Positions 51,821 to 59,551 of a stretch of DNA of 64,000 nt are shown here, in pieces. The stretch comes from Ramlibacter sp. WS9 (GTDB taxonomy: Bacteria; Pseudomonadota; Gammaproteobacteria; Burkholderiales; Burkholderiaceae_C). The stretch covers positions 1-64,000 of the forward strand of contig NZ_RKMB01000011.1 of the NCBI RefSeq assembly GCF_003797765.1, read 5' to 3'. The notes beneath the pieces were generated by a model. It did not search any database. It was not told where the DNA came from and saw nothing but the letters and a program-made list of their open reading frames with translations. A program made the translations under genes and the position numbers. Numbering within the stretch: the stretch's first letter is position 1; every line of letters begins with the position of its first letter.

Positions 51821-51940
51821 TTCGCAAACTCCAATGCTTGCACTGTAGGCAAAAAGCCGCGAAACAGGGTTGCGGAAAATAGGTCAGAAGCCGAACTCAT
51901 CAGCATAAAATGCCGCGAATACTCGGACTAAAGGCATTTC
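51821..51940. promoter_or_regulatory. Shared aceE/lrp promoter region
   Basis: The 120 bp between the divergent genes is more AT-rich than its surroundings. It contains GCATAAAATGC (51903-51913, palindromic arms GCAT/ATGC) and a similar GGCATTTCATGC overlapping the lrp start. Such AT-rich imperfect palindromes suit Lrp/AsnC binding, so the regulator probably controls both itself and aceE; this is inference. Confidence 0.4.
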
Positions 51941-52414
51941 ATGCAACTGGACACGATGGATCTGAGAATCCTGGCCGAGCTGCAGCAAGACAGCTCGCTG
52001 ACCAACGTGGAGCTGGCCAGGCGCGTGCACCTGTCGCCATCGCCCTGCCTCACGCGAGTGAAGGCGCTGGAGGCGGCCGGCGTGATCCAGCGCTACGTGG
52101 CGCTGACCGATCCGAGGGCGCTGGGCTTAGGTCTGAACGTGTTCATCAACATCAGCCTGAAGGAACAGAGCAAGGCCGCCCTGGCCGAATTCGAGCGCCG
52201 CATCGCCGAGCACGACGAGGTGATGGAGTGCTACCTGATGACGGGCGACAGCGACTACTTAATCAGAGTCGCCGTGGCCGACATGGGCGCGCTGGAGCGC
52301 TTCATCCTGGAGCAGCTGACGCCGATTCCGGGGATCGAGAAGATCCGGTCGAGTTTTGCGTTGAAGCAGGTTCGGTATAAGACGGCGTTGCCGTTGCCGA
52401 GAAAGATTCAATGA
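51941..52414 (+). CDS. Lrp/AsnC-family regulator
   Basis: 157-aa Lrp/AsnC protein. The N-terminal HTH is [20 protein letters not shown] to [20 protein letters not shown]; the C-terminal RAM domain ([40 protein letters not shown]) binds an amino acid ligand. It is divergent from aceE, the layout seen for MdeR/MdeB, so it likely senses an amino acid and regulates oxo-acid oxidation. The last codons ([14 protein letters not shown]) are echoed at 54251-54286, suggesting an insertion at its 3' end. Confidence 0.92.
   Translation: MQLDTMDLRILAELQQDSSLTNVELARRVHLSPSPCLTRVKALEAAGVIQRYVALTDPRALGLGLNVFINISLKEQSKAALAEFERRIAEHDEVMECYLMTGDSDYLIRVAVADMGALERFILEQLTPIPGIEKIRSSFALKQVRYKTALPLPRKIQ
52373..52405. 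repeat. Left copy of direct repeat at lrp 3' end (possible attL)
   Basis: CGGTATAA then GCGTTGCCGTTGCC and GAGAAAG within the last codons of lrp. The same order of blocks recurs at 54251-54286 with a few mismatches and small indels. The 1.85 kb between them looks less GC-rich and carries mobile-element-type genes, so the pair may be attachment-site copies. Confidence 0.45.
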
Positions 52415-52641
52415 GCCTATGCACACTCGCAGCTGATTGAACACGGGCTCATTGGCCTCGATCAGTTTGGCCTGAGTAGTTATACCAATGATCCCGGAAG
52501 CTGCGACAAGCGCGAACAGGGGAGCCTTCGCCAGCGTCGATCTCTCGATGAGGCTTCCGCGTCAGGACACGGTGACGATTCGCGAGGTTAGCGGAATGCG
52601 AGGTCGAAGCCTAGGCGGCTGCGCGCAAACCGGGTTGACGT

Positions 52642-53523
52642 CTAGTAGAAGCTGCCACCAAGACTCGCGCCTCCTGCACCCGGCTGCCCACGAACCGCAC
52701 CCAAAATTGCTCGTCTTGCATTCGGGCTCTGTAGAAGGGCACGGAAGAGAGCCGCTCTCTGTACAGTGGTGCTGCCTGGCCCACCAGGCTGTCGAACTCC
52801 GCCTTCGTCAAGTAGGCGTGCGATGTCATCCGGCTCGAGGATTGAGCCGTCAGCTGCTTGAAACCGGCTAGTTTTGACATCGTAGATTACAGATTTCGCC
52901 GTTGGCGCAGCGGCATCAGTTGTGGCCAATGAGGCCATTACCATTGCTTGGATATTAGCAAGCGTATCACCAACGGTCCAGCTCAGCGGTGCAATTCCCT
53001 TTTCTGGCGCACCAACCAGCTGGTCCGGATGAGGCTCCAAATGACCTGTTGTGCCGTATTTCACGGCCGAACTCAGCATATTTTCCAAGCGCCGCCGCAT
53101 GGCTGACTCACTGACCCCCAACGGATCGCCAATGAAAACGCATCCGTTGATGTGGGCATAGTTGGCAACCAGGTCGTAAACCCGGCTGCCACCCAACCCC
53201 TCGCCAACGTCGGAAACGTTGACCCACACGCTTGCATGCTCGCGGGAAACGACGCCAAGCCGGTTGGCAGGTGTTTCCACAATCCAAGACTCGACATCTG
53301 GGCGGTCAGGTTGCGTATTGGCAAGTAAGTACTCGTCCCCTCTGCCAGCATTTCGATCAGCACGACGAACTATCAAGTCCTTCTCTCTGCCGACTTCGGC
53401 AATATCTCTACTGCTGGACTTCGGATATTGAAAAAGATCTGGCACCTTTCCGAGCTCAAGCAGTGTGGAGGCGATGTCGTTGGCCGGATCACCTGGTCGC
53501 ACGAAATTTGGTAAGCCGCTCAT
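52642..53523 (-). CDS. Phage/plasmid large-polyvalent-protein-like fragment, hypothetical
   Basis: 293-aa hypothetical protein in the island. The middle (SVWVNVSDVGEGLGGSRVYD, then YAHINGCVFIGDPLGVSESA, RRRLENMLSSAVKYGTTGHL) resembles C-terminal regions of large polyvalent proteins of phages and conjugative elements. I recall this pattern and cannot name the domain with certainty. The C-terminus is Gly-rich. ATG at 53523 overlaps the stop of a 42-codon upstream ORF (TGATG), with GAGG in range; GTG 53526 is an alternative. No catalytic motif seen. Codon use looks less GC-biased than its neighbours. The 227 bp between lrp and this gene hold nothing recognisable. Confidence 0.6.
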   Translation of the reverse strand: MSGLPNFVRPGDPANDIASTLLELGKVPDLFQYPKSSSRDIAEVGREKDLIVRRADRNAGRGDEYLLANTQPDRPDVESWIVETPANRLGVVSREHASVWVNVSDVGEGLGGSRVYDLVANYAHINGCVFIGDPLGVSESAMRRRLENMLSSAVKYGTTGHLEPHPDQLVGAPEKGIAPLSWTVGDTLANIQAMVMASLATTDAAAPTAKSVIYDVKTSRFQAADGSILEPDDIARLLDEGGVRQPGGPGSTTVQRAALFRALLQSPNARRAILGAVRGQPGAGGASLGGSFY

Positions 53524-53651
53524 CACAACCTCGTTTCACGGGCCCGCCAGACATTGCCCGCAAGGTGCAGGTTTGCCCCGCTTAGGTCAATGCTGCCGCC
53601 GTCTGGGCGATCGTGCTTCAAAAGCAGCGTGTACCTCGCGCTGACCGCCAC
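53523..53651 (-). pseudogene. Possible toxin stub downstream of antitoxin-like gene
   Basis: A GTG-started ORF of 42 codons directly follows the antitoxin-like gene with no gap. Its first residues (MAVSARYTLLL) resemble the start of PIN-domain toxins that pair with this antitoxin type; the rest (KHDRPDGGSIDLSGANLHLA) does not. Its TGA overlaps the ATG of the next gene. It could be the joint of a toxin start with another gene's end. Speculative. Confidence 0.3.
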
Positions 53652-54116
53652 CTACAGTTCCTCGCCGATCTCGTCCGACACCTCGCGCAGCTTCTTCAAC
53701 GCCTCTTCGGAGCGCTGCTTCTGCTCGTCCTGGTAACGGGTCAGCTCTTCGAATTCGATGCGGCGATGCCGATTCACCAGCCGGCACTTCAAGCGCCCCG
53801 CCTCAATCTCCTTGATGATGAACGGGCGCGAAACGTTCAGGAACGCGGCCGCGTCCTGCGTGGTCATTTCGCACTTCTGCGGCACGAGCACCATGGGCTC
53901 GCGCTTTGCCATCTGCCGTAGAACGTCGGCAAAGAAACGCAGTGCGCGCGGCGGCACGTTCAGCACCGGCAGGTCCGCGCCTTCCACGCCCGCATCAATG
54001 GTTACTCTGATCTGGTCGGCTTTCGAGTGATCCAACGCGGCCACCAGGCAGGCTCGCGCCGCGGCGGCCATTTCGGCCTCCTCTTCGCTGGCGGGGTCTA
54101 ACACTTGTTGGCTCAT
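53652..54116 (-). CDS. Excisionase/HTH-domain antitoxin-like protein
   Basis: 154-aa DNA-binding protein. A MerR/excisionase-type HTH lies in the C-terminal half: MTTQDAAAFLNVSRPFIIKE, then LVNRHRRIEFEELTRYQDEQ. The N-terminus is acidic and Ala-rich. Proteins with this architecture are commonly antitoxins of VapC/PIN-domain toxins, but no complete toxin gene follows here. ATG 54116 gives the usual length. Direct repeats upstream at 54177-54206 may be its operator. Confidence 0.75.
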   Translation of the reverse strand: MSQQVLDPASEEEAEMAAAARACLVAALDHSKADQIRVTIDAGVEGADLPVLNVPPRALRFFADVLRQMAKREPMVLVPQKCEMTTQDAAAFLNVSRPFIIKEIEAGRLKCRLVNRHRRIEFEELTRYQDEQKQRSEEALKKLREVSDEIGEEL

Positions 54117-54176
54117 CTCAGTTCTCCTGCAGTTGCCCGTGGTCAAAATGGGCCCATCTTTTTGGGGGCGACTGGT

Positions 54177-54206
54177 CGCATTATTAGCATTAAACGCATT
54201 ATTCGC
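54177..54206. promoter_or_regulatory. Direct repeats upstream of antitoxin-like gene
   Basis: CGCATTATTAGC at 54177-54188 and CGCATTATTCGC at 54195-54206: 12-bp direct repeats with one mismatch, 18 bp apart start to start, in an AT-rich stretch about 60-90 bp before the gene. Spacing and position suit an autoregulatory operator. The AATAAT segments could also serve as -10 elements. Confidence 0.45.
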
Positions 54207-54250
54207 AACGCTGGATGACTCCAATTGCGTGTAGGCGGTGTCTGACGGTG

Positions 54251-54286
54251 CGGTATAAAAACAGCGTTGCCGTTGCCCGGAGGAAG
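54251..54286. repeat. Right copy of lrp-end direct repeat (possible attR)
   Basis: CGGTATAAAAACAGCGTTGC and the following CGTTGCCCGGAGGAAG match the end of the lrp gene (52373-52405): two exact blocks of 8 and 14 bp plus diverged positions. With one base skipped it reads [13 protein letters not shown] and a stop, like the lrp C-terminus. Confidence 0.45.
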
Positions 54287-54440
54287 CTGAGGTACAGGCG
54301 AACACACATGCCGCCAATCGATACCGAAGGCGGCAAATTTCTGAACCTCGATCTATCGGTCAGCTTCTACGAACCGCCTCACCGCATACTCGCCGCCGAT
54401 CCCCCACCATGACCGACACTCCAGCCCCCGACAATCCACA

Positions 54441-55436
54441 ATGGCCCAGCACATAGCGTTCCACCTCGCCGGCAGTGCAGTGGCGACTCCGCGTCGGCGA
54501 GTGCCGTCGGCGGAGGTGGACGCGCTCATCGGTCAATCGGCAGGATGGGTGGAGGATCGCTTCGGTATCGCCTCGCGATTCTGGGCGGAGCCTGACGAGA
54601 CCAGCTCCATGCTGGGCGCGCAGGCTGCACAGGCTGCTCTCATCGACGCGGGCTGGGATGCAGGTAGCCTGGATGTCATCGTCGGGGCCTGCGGCGTGAT
54701 GGAGCAGCCCATTCCCGGCACAGCCGTACTCATCCAGCGCCGCCTGGGCTTGAGCGACAGCGGCATCCCGGCATTCGACGTCAACGCCACCTGCCTGTCG
54801 TTCCTGCTCGCATTCGACGTCGTGCTGTCCGGATTCGCGCTCGGCAAATGGCGGCGCGCCTTGATCGTGGGTGCGGACATCGCCTCGGCGGCGCTGGACT
54901 TCTCCGATCCCGAGGCCAGCGCGATCTTCGGCGATGGCGCTGCGGCTGTGGCGTTGGAAGCAGGAGGCCCGCACCAGTTGCTGACCTTGCGCCTGGCCAC
55001 CTACGGCGAAGGCGCCGACCATTGCCGCCTCGAAGCCGGCGGCACGCGCCTGCGCCCTCACGACGATCTTGCCGGCTTCCTGGCGCGCAGCAAATTCCAG
55101 ATGGACGGGGTGGGCGTCTTCAAAGCGACGGCCCGGCGGTTTCCGGCTTTCATGTCCGGCCTGCTCGACGCCGCGAACGTGGACGAGACGGCCCTCAACT
55201 CCATCATTCCGCACCAGGCAAGCGCCACGGCACTGGAACATCTGAAGCGCAGCATCGCGGGCGCGCACGGCAAGACGGTGGACATCTTCCGCAGCCACGG
55301 AAACCAGATCGCCGTGAGCCTGCCACATGCCCTACACACCGCGCGCATCACGGGGTTGCTCGCACCCGGCAGCACGTCGCTGCTCGTCGGAAGTTCGGCG
55401 GGCATCTCCCTGGGCGGAGCGGTGGTCTGCTGGTGA
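54441..55436 (+). CDS. Ketoacyl-ACP synthase III-like enzyme (FabH/OleA fold)
   Basis: 331-aa thiolase-fold condensing enzyme. The KAS III triad is present: Cys118 in NATCLSF, His258 in IIPHQAS and Asn288 in SHGNQIA. It would condense acyl-CoA/ACP units or transfer an acyl group. Together with the following epimerase it recalls the OleA-OleD pair, but the sequence alone does not tell whether it makes beta-ketoacyl, olefin precursor or an ester. First gene of the operon; stop overlaps the next ATG (TGATG). The region just upstream holds only tiny ORFs. Confidence 0.88.
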   Translation: MAQHIAFHLAGSAVATPRRRVPSAEVDALIGQSAGWVEDRFGIASRFWAEPDETSSMLGAQAAQAALIDAGWDAGSLDVIVGACGVMEQPIPGTAVLIQRRLGLSDSGIPAFDVNATCLSFLLAFDVVLSGFALGKWRRALIVGADIASAALDFSDPEASAIFGDGAAAVALEAGGPHQLLTLRLATYGEGADHCRLEAGGTRLRPHDDLAGFLARSKFQMDGVGVFKATARRFPAFMSGLLDAANVDETALNSIIPHQASATALEHLKRSIAGAHGKTVDIFRSHGNQIAVSLPHALHTARITGLLAPGSTSLLVGSSAGISLGGAVVCW

Positions 55437-56428
55437 TGCGCCGCGCGCTGGTCACGGGCGCAACAGGCGGGCTGGGCCGCACGCTGGTGCCGATGCTGGT
55501 GCGGGCCGGATATGACGTGACGGCCACCGGGCGCAACGCCGCAGTCGAGCGCGAGCTGACAACGAGCGGCGCGCGGTTCATTGCGGCCGATCTGGTGGGC
55601 GGCCTGCTTCACTCGTTGGTCCGGCAGCACGACGTTGTGTTTCATCTGGCAGCGCTTTCATCGCCCTGGGGACGCGCGGCAGACTTTGCGGCCATCAATG
55701 TGCAAGCGACGCAAGCCTTGATCGACGCCGCACGTGAGCGCGGCTGTGACGCCTTCATCTACGCGTCGACGCCCTCCATCTACGCCAGCCCGCAAGACCG
55801 GCTGGGGTTGGTCGAAACGAGCGCAGTGGCGAAACCATTTGCCAACGACTACGCCGCCACGAAGTACGCCGCGGAGCAACTCGTGCTCTCTGCCAATTCG
55901 CCTGCATTCCGGACAGTGGCATTGCGCCCGCGCGCGATCGTCGGGCCGCATGACACTGTGTTGTTGCCGCGGTTGCTGCGCGCCGCCCGCCGCGGCCGCA
56001 TGCCACTGCCCAACGGCGGCCGCGCGCTCATCGAACTGACGGACGTGCGAGATGCCGCTGCCGCCTTCCTCGCCGCGGACCAGCATCTTGCTCGGGCGGC
56101 GGGCCGCGCCGTCAACATCTCCGGTGGGCAACCGCGACGGTTGGACGAATTGCTCCGCAGGATTTTTGCTCGGCGGGGAATGTCGGTGCGCCTGGTCCCC
56201 GTACCCGCTCGACTCGCCCTTTCCGCAGCGCGCATGATGGAGCTGATCTGCGCCGCGTTGCCCGGCCGGCCCGAACCGCCCGCCACGCGCTACACCGTGA
56301 TGTCGCTCGCCTATTCGCAAACCTTCGACCTGTCTGCCGCGCATGAATTGCTTGGCTGGGCGCCGCGCTTTTCTCCGGAAGAAGCCATCGATGCGGCCAT
56401 CGGCACGGCTGGCGGGAAGCCTCAATGA
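55436..56428 (+). CDS. NAD-dependent epimerase/dehydratase (extended SDR)
   Basis: 330-aa extended short-chain dehydrogenase. Rossmann motif TGATGGLGRTL at residues 8-18, active-site Tyr-Lys in NDYAATKYAAEQL, and Ser in YASTPSIYAS. Similar to OleD-type 3-oxoacid reductases and sterol/dTDP-sugar epimerases. In this operon it probably reduces the ketosynthase product. ATG at 55436 (GTG 55433 possible). Stop overlaps the MBL gene start (ATGA). Cytosolic. Confidence 0.87.
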   Translation: MRRALVTGATGGLGRTLVPMLVRAGYDVTATGRNAAVERELTTSGARFIAADLVGGLLHSLVRQHDVVFHLAALSSPWGRAADFAAINVQATQALIDAARERGCDAFIYASTPSIYASPQDRLGLVETSAVAKPFANDYAATKYAAEQLVLSANSPAFRTVALRPRAIVGPHDTVLLPRLLRAARRGRMPLPNGGRALIELTDVRDAAAAFLAADQHLARAAGRAVNISGGQPRRLDELLRRIFARRGMSVRLVPVPARLALSAARMMELICAALPGRPEPPATRYTVMSLAYSQTFDLSAAHELLGWAPRFSPEEAIDAAIGTAGGKPQ

Positions 56429-57267
56429 CGGAAATGCAAGTCACGGCCCTGCGCGCAGGACACTGCCTGCATCCCCAGGTCATGTCCATTCGCGGCGGCA
56501 GTTGGCGGCCGGTGGAATTCCCTTCGCTGTCGATGCTTCTCGTCCATCCGTCGCAAGGGCCTATCCTCTTCGACACGGGCTACGACCCGGCCTTCATGCA
56601 GGCGACCGATTCGTTTCCTGAGCGCCTCTATCGCTGGCTCACACCCGTCACCCTGAACGACGGCGAGCAGGTCGCGAGACAGATCGTGCGGTTCGGCATT
56701 GATCCACGGGAAGTGCGCCACCTGGTGCTGTCGCACTTTCATGCCGACCACATGGCAGGCACGCATGCCTTTCCGAACGCCGCGATCCATTGCGCCCGCG
56801 CCGGGCTCGACGCTGCATGCGGAGCATCGCGCTGGTCCGCCGTGCGTCGCGGATTCCTCACATCGCTCATCCCGGCAAACATGCATGCCCGGGCCCGGTT
56901 CTTCGAAGACGCGCGCACGGTGGCGCTCTCCACCGCGTTCGCCCCGTTCACCGAAGGCGTGGACATCCTGGGCGATGGCTCGCTCGTAGCGGTGGAACTG
57001 CCGGGCCATTGCCCCGGCCACTGGGGCCTGGCCGTTCGTGACAGCGCCCATGGAGACCACTTCATGGTGGCCGACGCAGCCTGGTCGCTCGATGCGATCC
57101 GCCGCAACATGCCCGCACTCGCGTTGTCGAGCGGCTTCCTCGGCAACACAAGCAAGACACGCGCGACGCTGCGAATGCTGAACGAGCTGTCCGTCCGCAA
57201 CCGCGACATGCGCATCACGCCTTGTCATTGCCCCGAACGCGCCGCGCAGGCGCTGGCACGCCCATGA
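56425..57267 (+). CDS. MBL-fold metallo-hydrolase
   Basis: 280-aa metallo-beta-lactamase-fold hydrolase. Metal motif HFHADH at residues 104-109 in LVLSHFHADHMAG, further ligands in ELPGHCPGHWG and MVADAAW. It resembles lactonase/thioesterase-like members (AHL-lactonase type). In this operon it may release a thioester or open/close a lactone. Both ends overlap their neighbours by four bases. No signal peptide. Confidence 0.88.
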   Translation: MTEMQVTALRAGHCLHPQVMSIRGGSWRPVEFPSLSMLLVHPSQGPILFDTGYDPAFMQATDSFPERLYRWLTPVTLNDGEQVARQIVRFGIDPREVRHLVLSHFHADHMAGTHAFPNAAIHCARAGLDAACGASRWSAVRRGFLTSLIPANMHARARFFEDARTVALSTAFAPFTEGVDILGDGSLVAVELPGHCPGHWGLAVRDSAHGDHFMVADAAWSLDAIRRNMPALALSSGFLGNTSKTRATLRMLNELSVRNRDMRITPCHCPERAAQALARP

Positions 57268-58418
57268 CGCGGCGCATCCTGATCACCGGTGCGCGTGCTC
57301 CTGTCGCCATCGACCTGGCGCGTTCGTTCGACGCCGCGGGATACGAGGTTCACCTGGCCGACTCCGTGGTGCCGTGGGCCGCCAAGTGGTCGCGTGTGGG
57401 TAGCGGGCGTGTCCACCGCTTGCCACCCGCGCGATGGGCCTTCGACGACTACGCCGCCGCGTTGTCGGCATCGGTAACCACGCTCGATGTCGAACTGGTC
57501 ATCCCCACCTGCGAGGAAGTGTTCTACGTGGCAGCGGCTGCGGCACAGCGGGGCTTCGCGGACCGCACGTTCGCACCTGGCCTGCAGACGCTGCGCACGT
57601 TGCACTCCAAGATCAGCTTCGCGCAGCTCGCCCGAAGCGTCGGGCTGTCAGCGCCGCAAACCTGGGCTGTTGCCAACGCGCAGGAGTTGGCGTCACTCCC
57701 GCTCCCCGCAGAGCAACTCGTGTTCAAGCCGGAGTACTCACGATTCGGCACGGCGACTCTGATCCGGCCAGACAGCAAGCGTCTCGCGCGCATCAACTTC
57801 GCAGATGGCCAGGTCTGGGCCGCGCAGCGCTTCGTCGAGGGAACGGAAGTCTGCCTCTGGTCTGCGGCCGTGCGCGGGCGAGTCGTGGCCAGCGCCGCGT
57901 ACCGGCCCGCCTGGCGATTCGGGCACGCGGCATCCTATGCGTTCGAGCAGTTCCATCACCCCGCCGTCGAGGCCGTGGCCACCCGTGTTGCAGCCGAGAC
58001 GGAGATGACGGGGCATCTCAGTTTCGACATCATCCTCTCGCCACAGGGCGAAGCCGTCCCCATCGAGTGCAACCCGCGCGCCGTGAGTGGCTTGCACCTG
58101 TTCGATGGCAGCGCGGCTTTGGCTCATGCGCTGATGGGTGAAGGGCCGCCGCTTCAGCCGCCGCCGGGGTTGCGCTACCTGGCGCCGGCCATGCTTGTCC
58201 TCGGCGCGCCGAGTGCGATTGCGTCCGGGCGTTGGGGCGAATTCCTGGCCGACTGGCAGCGTGGCGCCGATGTGCTGGGTCGGCCCGGCGATCGCCTGCC
58301 AGCCGTGGGCGCACTGGTCGACGCAGCGCGGTTCGCGATGGCGGGCCTCAAAGGACGGCGCAGCGCGGCCGGCCAGAGCACGGACGACATCGAATGGAAC
58401 GGCGAGGCGCTGCCTTGA
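57264..58418 (+). CDS. ATP-grasp enzyme
   Basis: 384-aa ATP-grasp protein. N-terminal Rossmann-like preATP domain (RRILITGARAPVAIDLARSF), central VFKPEYSRFGTATLI with the ATP-binding Lys, and EAVPIECNPRAVSGLHLF, where Glu and Asn are metal ligands. Such enzymes join a carboxylate to an amine or thiol, or carboxylate substrates. In this cluster it is the likely ligase that couples two building blocks. ATG overlaps the MBL stop; its own stop overlaps the next ATG (TGATG). Confidence 0.86.
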   Translation: MTRRILITGARAPVAIDLARSFDAAGYEVHLADSVVPWAAKWSRVGSGRVHRLPPARWAFDDYAAALSASVTTLDVELVIPTCEEVFYVAAAAAQRGFADRTFAPGLQTLRTLHSKISFAQLARSVGLSAPQTWAVANAQELASLPLPAEQLVFKPEYSRFGTATLIRPDSKRLARINFADGQVWAAQRFVEGTEVCLWSAAVRGRVVASAAYRPAWRFGHAASYAFEQFHHPAVEAVATRVAAETEMTGHLSFDIILSPQGEAVPIECNPRAVSGLHLFDGSAALAHALMGEGPPLQPPPGLRYLAPAMLVLGAPSAIASGRWGEFLADWQRGADVLGRPGDRLPAVGALVDAARFAMAGLKGRRSAAGQSTDDIEWNGEALP

Positions 58419-59551
58419 TGCCGGCCGTGTTCGACCCGCTGCACGCCGACAGCGCCGCCTGGCCGCAGAGCAACGACTTCGCCCGCGCTTACATGAGTAT
58501 GGTCGCGCAAGCGGGCGTGAATGCCCTGGTGCGCAACGTGCGCACACGTTGGCTGGCGCTGCGCTCGGGCGAACGCGTGTTCCCCCTCACGGTGAACGAC
58601 GGCGAAACAGGCGACAGCTACGTCTGTCTGCCGCACAGCGCCTACTGCCTCTACGCCCGCGAAGAGCTCGACATGGTCGATGTGGGCGCCATGAAGCCTG
58701 TCGCCAAAGCGCTGATCAGCGTGATCGGCGCGTTGCTTCAATCGGCGGGCATCAATCGCATCGTTCATGTCGACAACTGGCTGCTCTCCACCAACCTCCA
58801 TGGCGACTGGAAAGGTGACGACATACCGGCCATTCGCGACGCGCTCACAAAACAGTTCCCGCAACACATCATCGCCATCCGTTCGCTCGACGCCTGGTCT
58901 TGCCCGCAACTGCTGGCCGCGGTGCGGGCCGACGGCTGGACCTGTGTCCCCAGCCGGCAGATCTGGGTGACGGACGACCTGGAACGCAACTGGCGCGCCA
59001 GCCACTCCGCCGGCAACGATCGCCGGATGATGGCGCGCCAAGGTCATCGTGTCGATGAACTGGCGCAGCTGCGCGAAGGCGATGCCGAGCGCATCGCCGC
59101 GCTCTACGAGATGCTCTACGTGGGCAAGTACTCGGCGTTGAACCCGGTCTTCACGCCTGAGTACATCGCCGCGACGCACGCGGACGGCACTCTGCGCTAC
59201 CGCGGGGTGCGCGATGCGGCAGGTGACATCGTCGCGGTGGCGGGGTGCCTCGTGCGTGGCGACGTGCTCACTGCGCCCATCGTCGGCTACGACACCGGCC
59301 GGCCGCAATCGGAAGGCTTGTACCGCGCCGCTTGCTACCTCTTCAGCGACATGGCCGCTGCAGCCGGCTTGCGTTTGAACGGCTCCGCCGGCGCCGCCGA
59401 CTTCAAGCGCCACCGGGGCGCCCGCGGTGAGATCGAATTCACAGCCATGTACGTCGGCCACGTGTCGGCCTGGCGCGCGTGCGTCGTGCGATTGCTAGCC
59501 GCGGTGCTGAACGGATTCGCCGTCCCTATCATGAAGAAGAGAGGGCTATGA
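58418..59551 (+). CDS. GNAT-like acyltransferase, hypothetical
   Basis: 377-aa protein resembling FemAB/GNAT-like proteins with two related halves: the first around WLALRSGERVFPLTVNDGET, the second around DAERIAALYEMLYVGKYSAL, VAVAGCLVRGDVLTAPIVGY and LNGSAGAADFKRHRGARGE. The last segment matches the C-terminal substrate-binding part of GNAT proteins; the acetyl-CoA loop is not clear. The C-terminal 30 residues are hydrophobic and basic (RLLAAVLNGFAVPIMKKR), perhaps a membrane contact. Role in the cluster: probable acyl transfer to an amine; uncertain. Confidence 0.65.
   Translation: MPAVFDPLHADSAAWPQSNDFARAYMSMVAQAGVNALVRNVRTRWLALRSGERVFPLTVNDGETGDSYVCLPHSAYCLYAREELDMVDVGAMKPVAKALISVIGALLQSAGINRIVHVDNWLLSTNLHGDWKGDDIPAIRDALTKQFPQHIIAIRSLDAWSCPQLLAAVRADGWTCVPSRQIWVTDDLERNWRASHSAGNDRRMMARQGHRVDELAQLREGDAERIAALYEMLYVGKYSALNPVFTPEYIAATHADGTLRYRGVRDAAGDIVAVAGCLVRGDVLTAPIVGYDTGRPQSEGLYRAACYLFSDMAAAAGLRLNGSAGAADFKRHRGARGEIEFTAMYVGHVSAWRACVVRLLAAVLNGFAVPIMKKRGL

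Larger units (their letters stand above)
54117..54440. other. 324-bp gap between island and biosynthetic operon
   Basis: From the island side the gap holds the AT-rich promoter of the antitoxin-like gene with 12-bp direct repeats (54177-54206), then the right copy of the lrp-end repeat (54251-54286). After that come two tiny coupled ORFs: 34 codons at 54309-54413 region (MPPIDTEGGKFLNLDLSVSF...) and 15 codons from ATG 54409 (MTDTPAPDNPQWPST). The second ends inside the ketosynthase start. They may be nothing or a leader; no family recognised. Confidence 0.4.

Noticed and set aside
52611..52880. 89-codon minus ORF in the island
   Set aside because: It overlaps, in another frame, the C-terminus of the 293-aa gene, which has the better ribosome site and family-like pattern.
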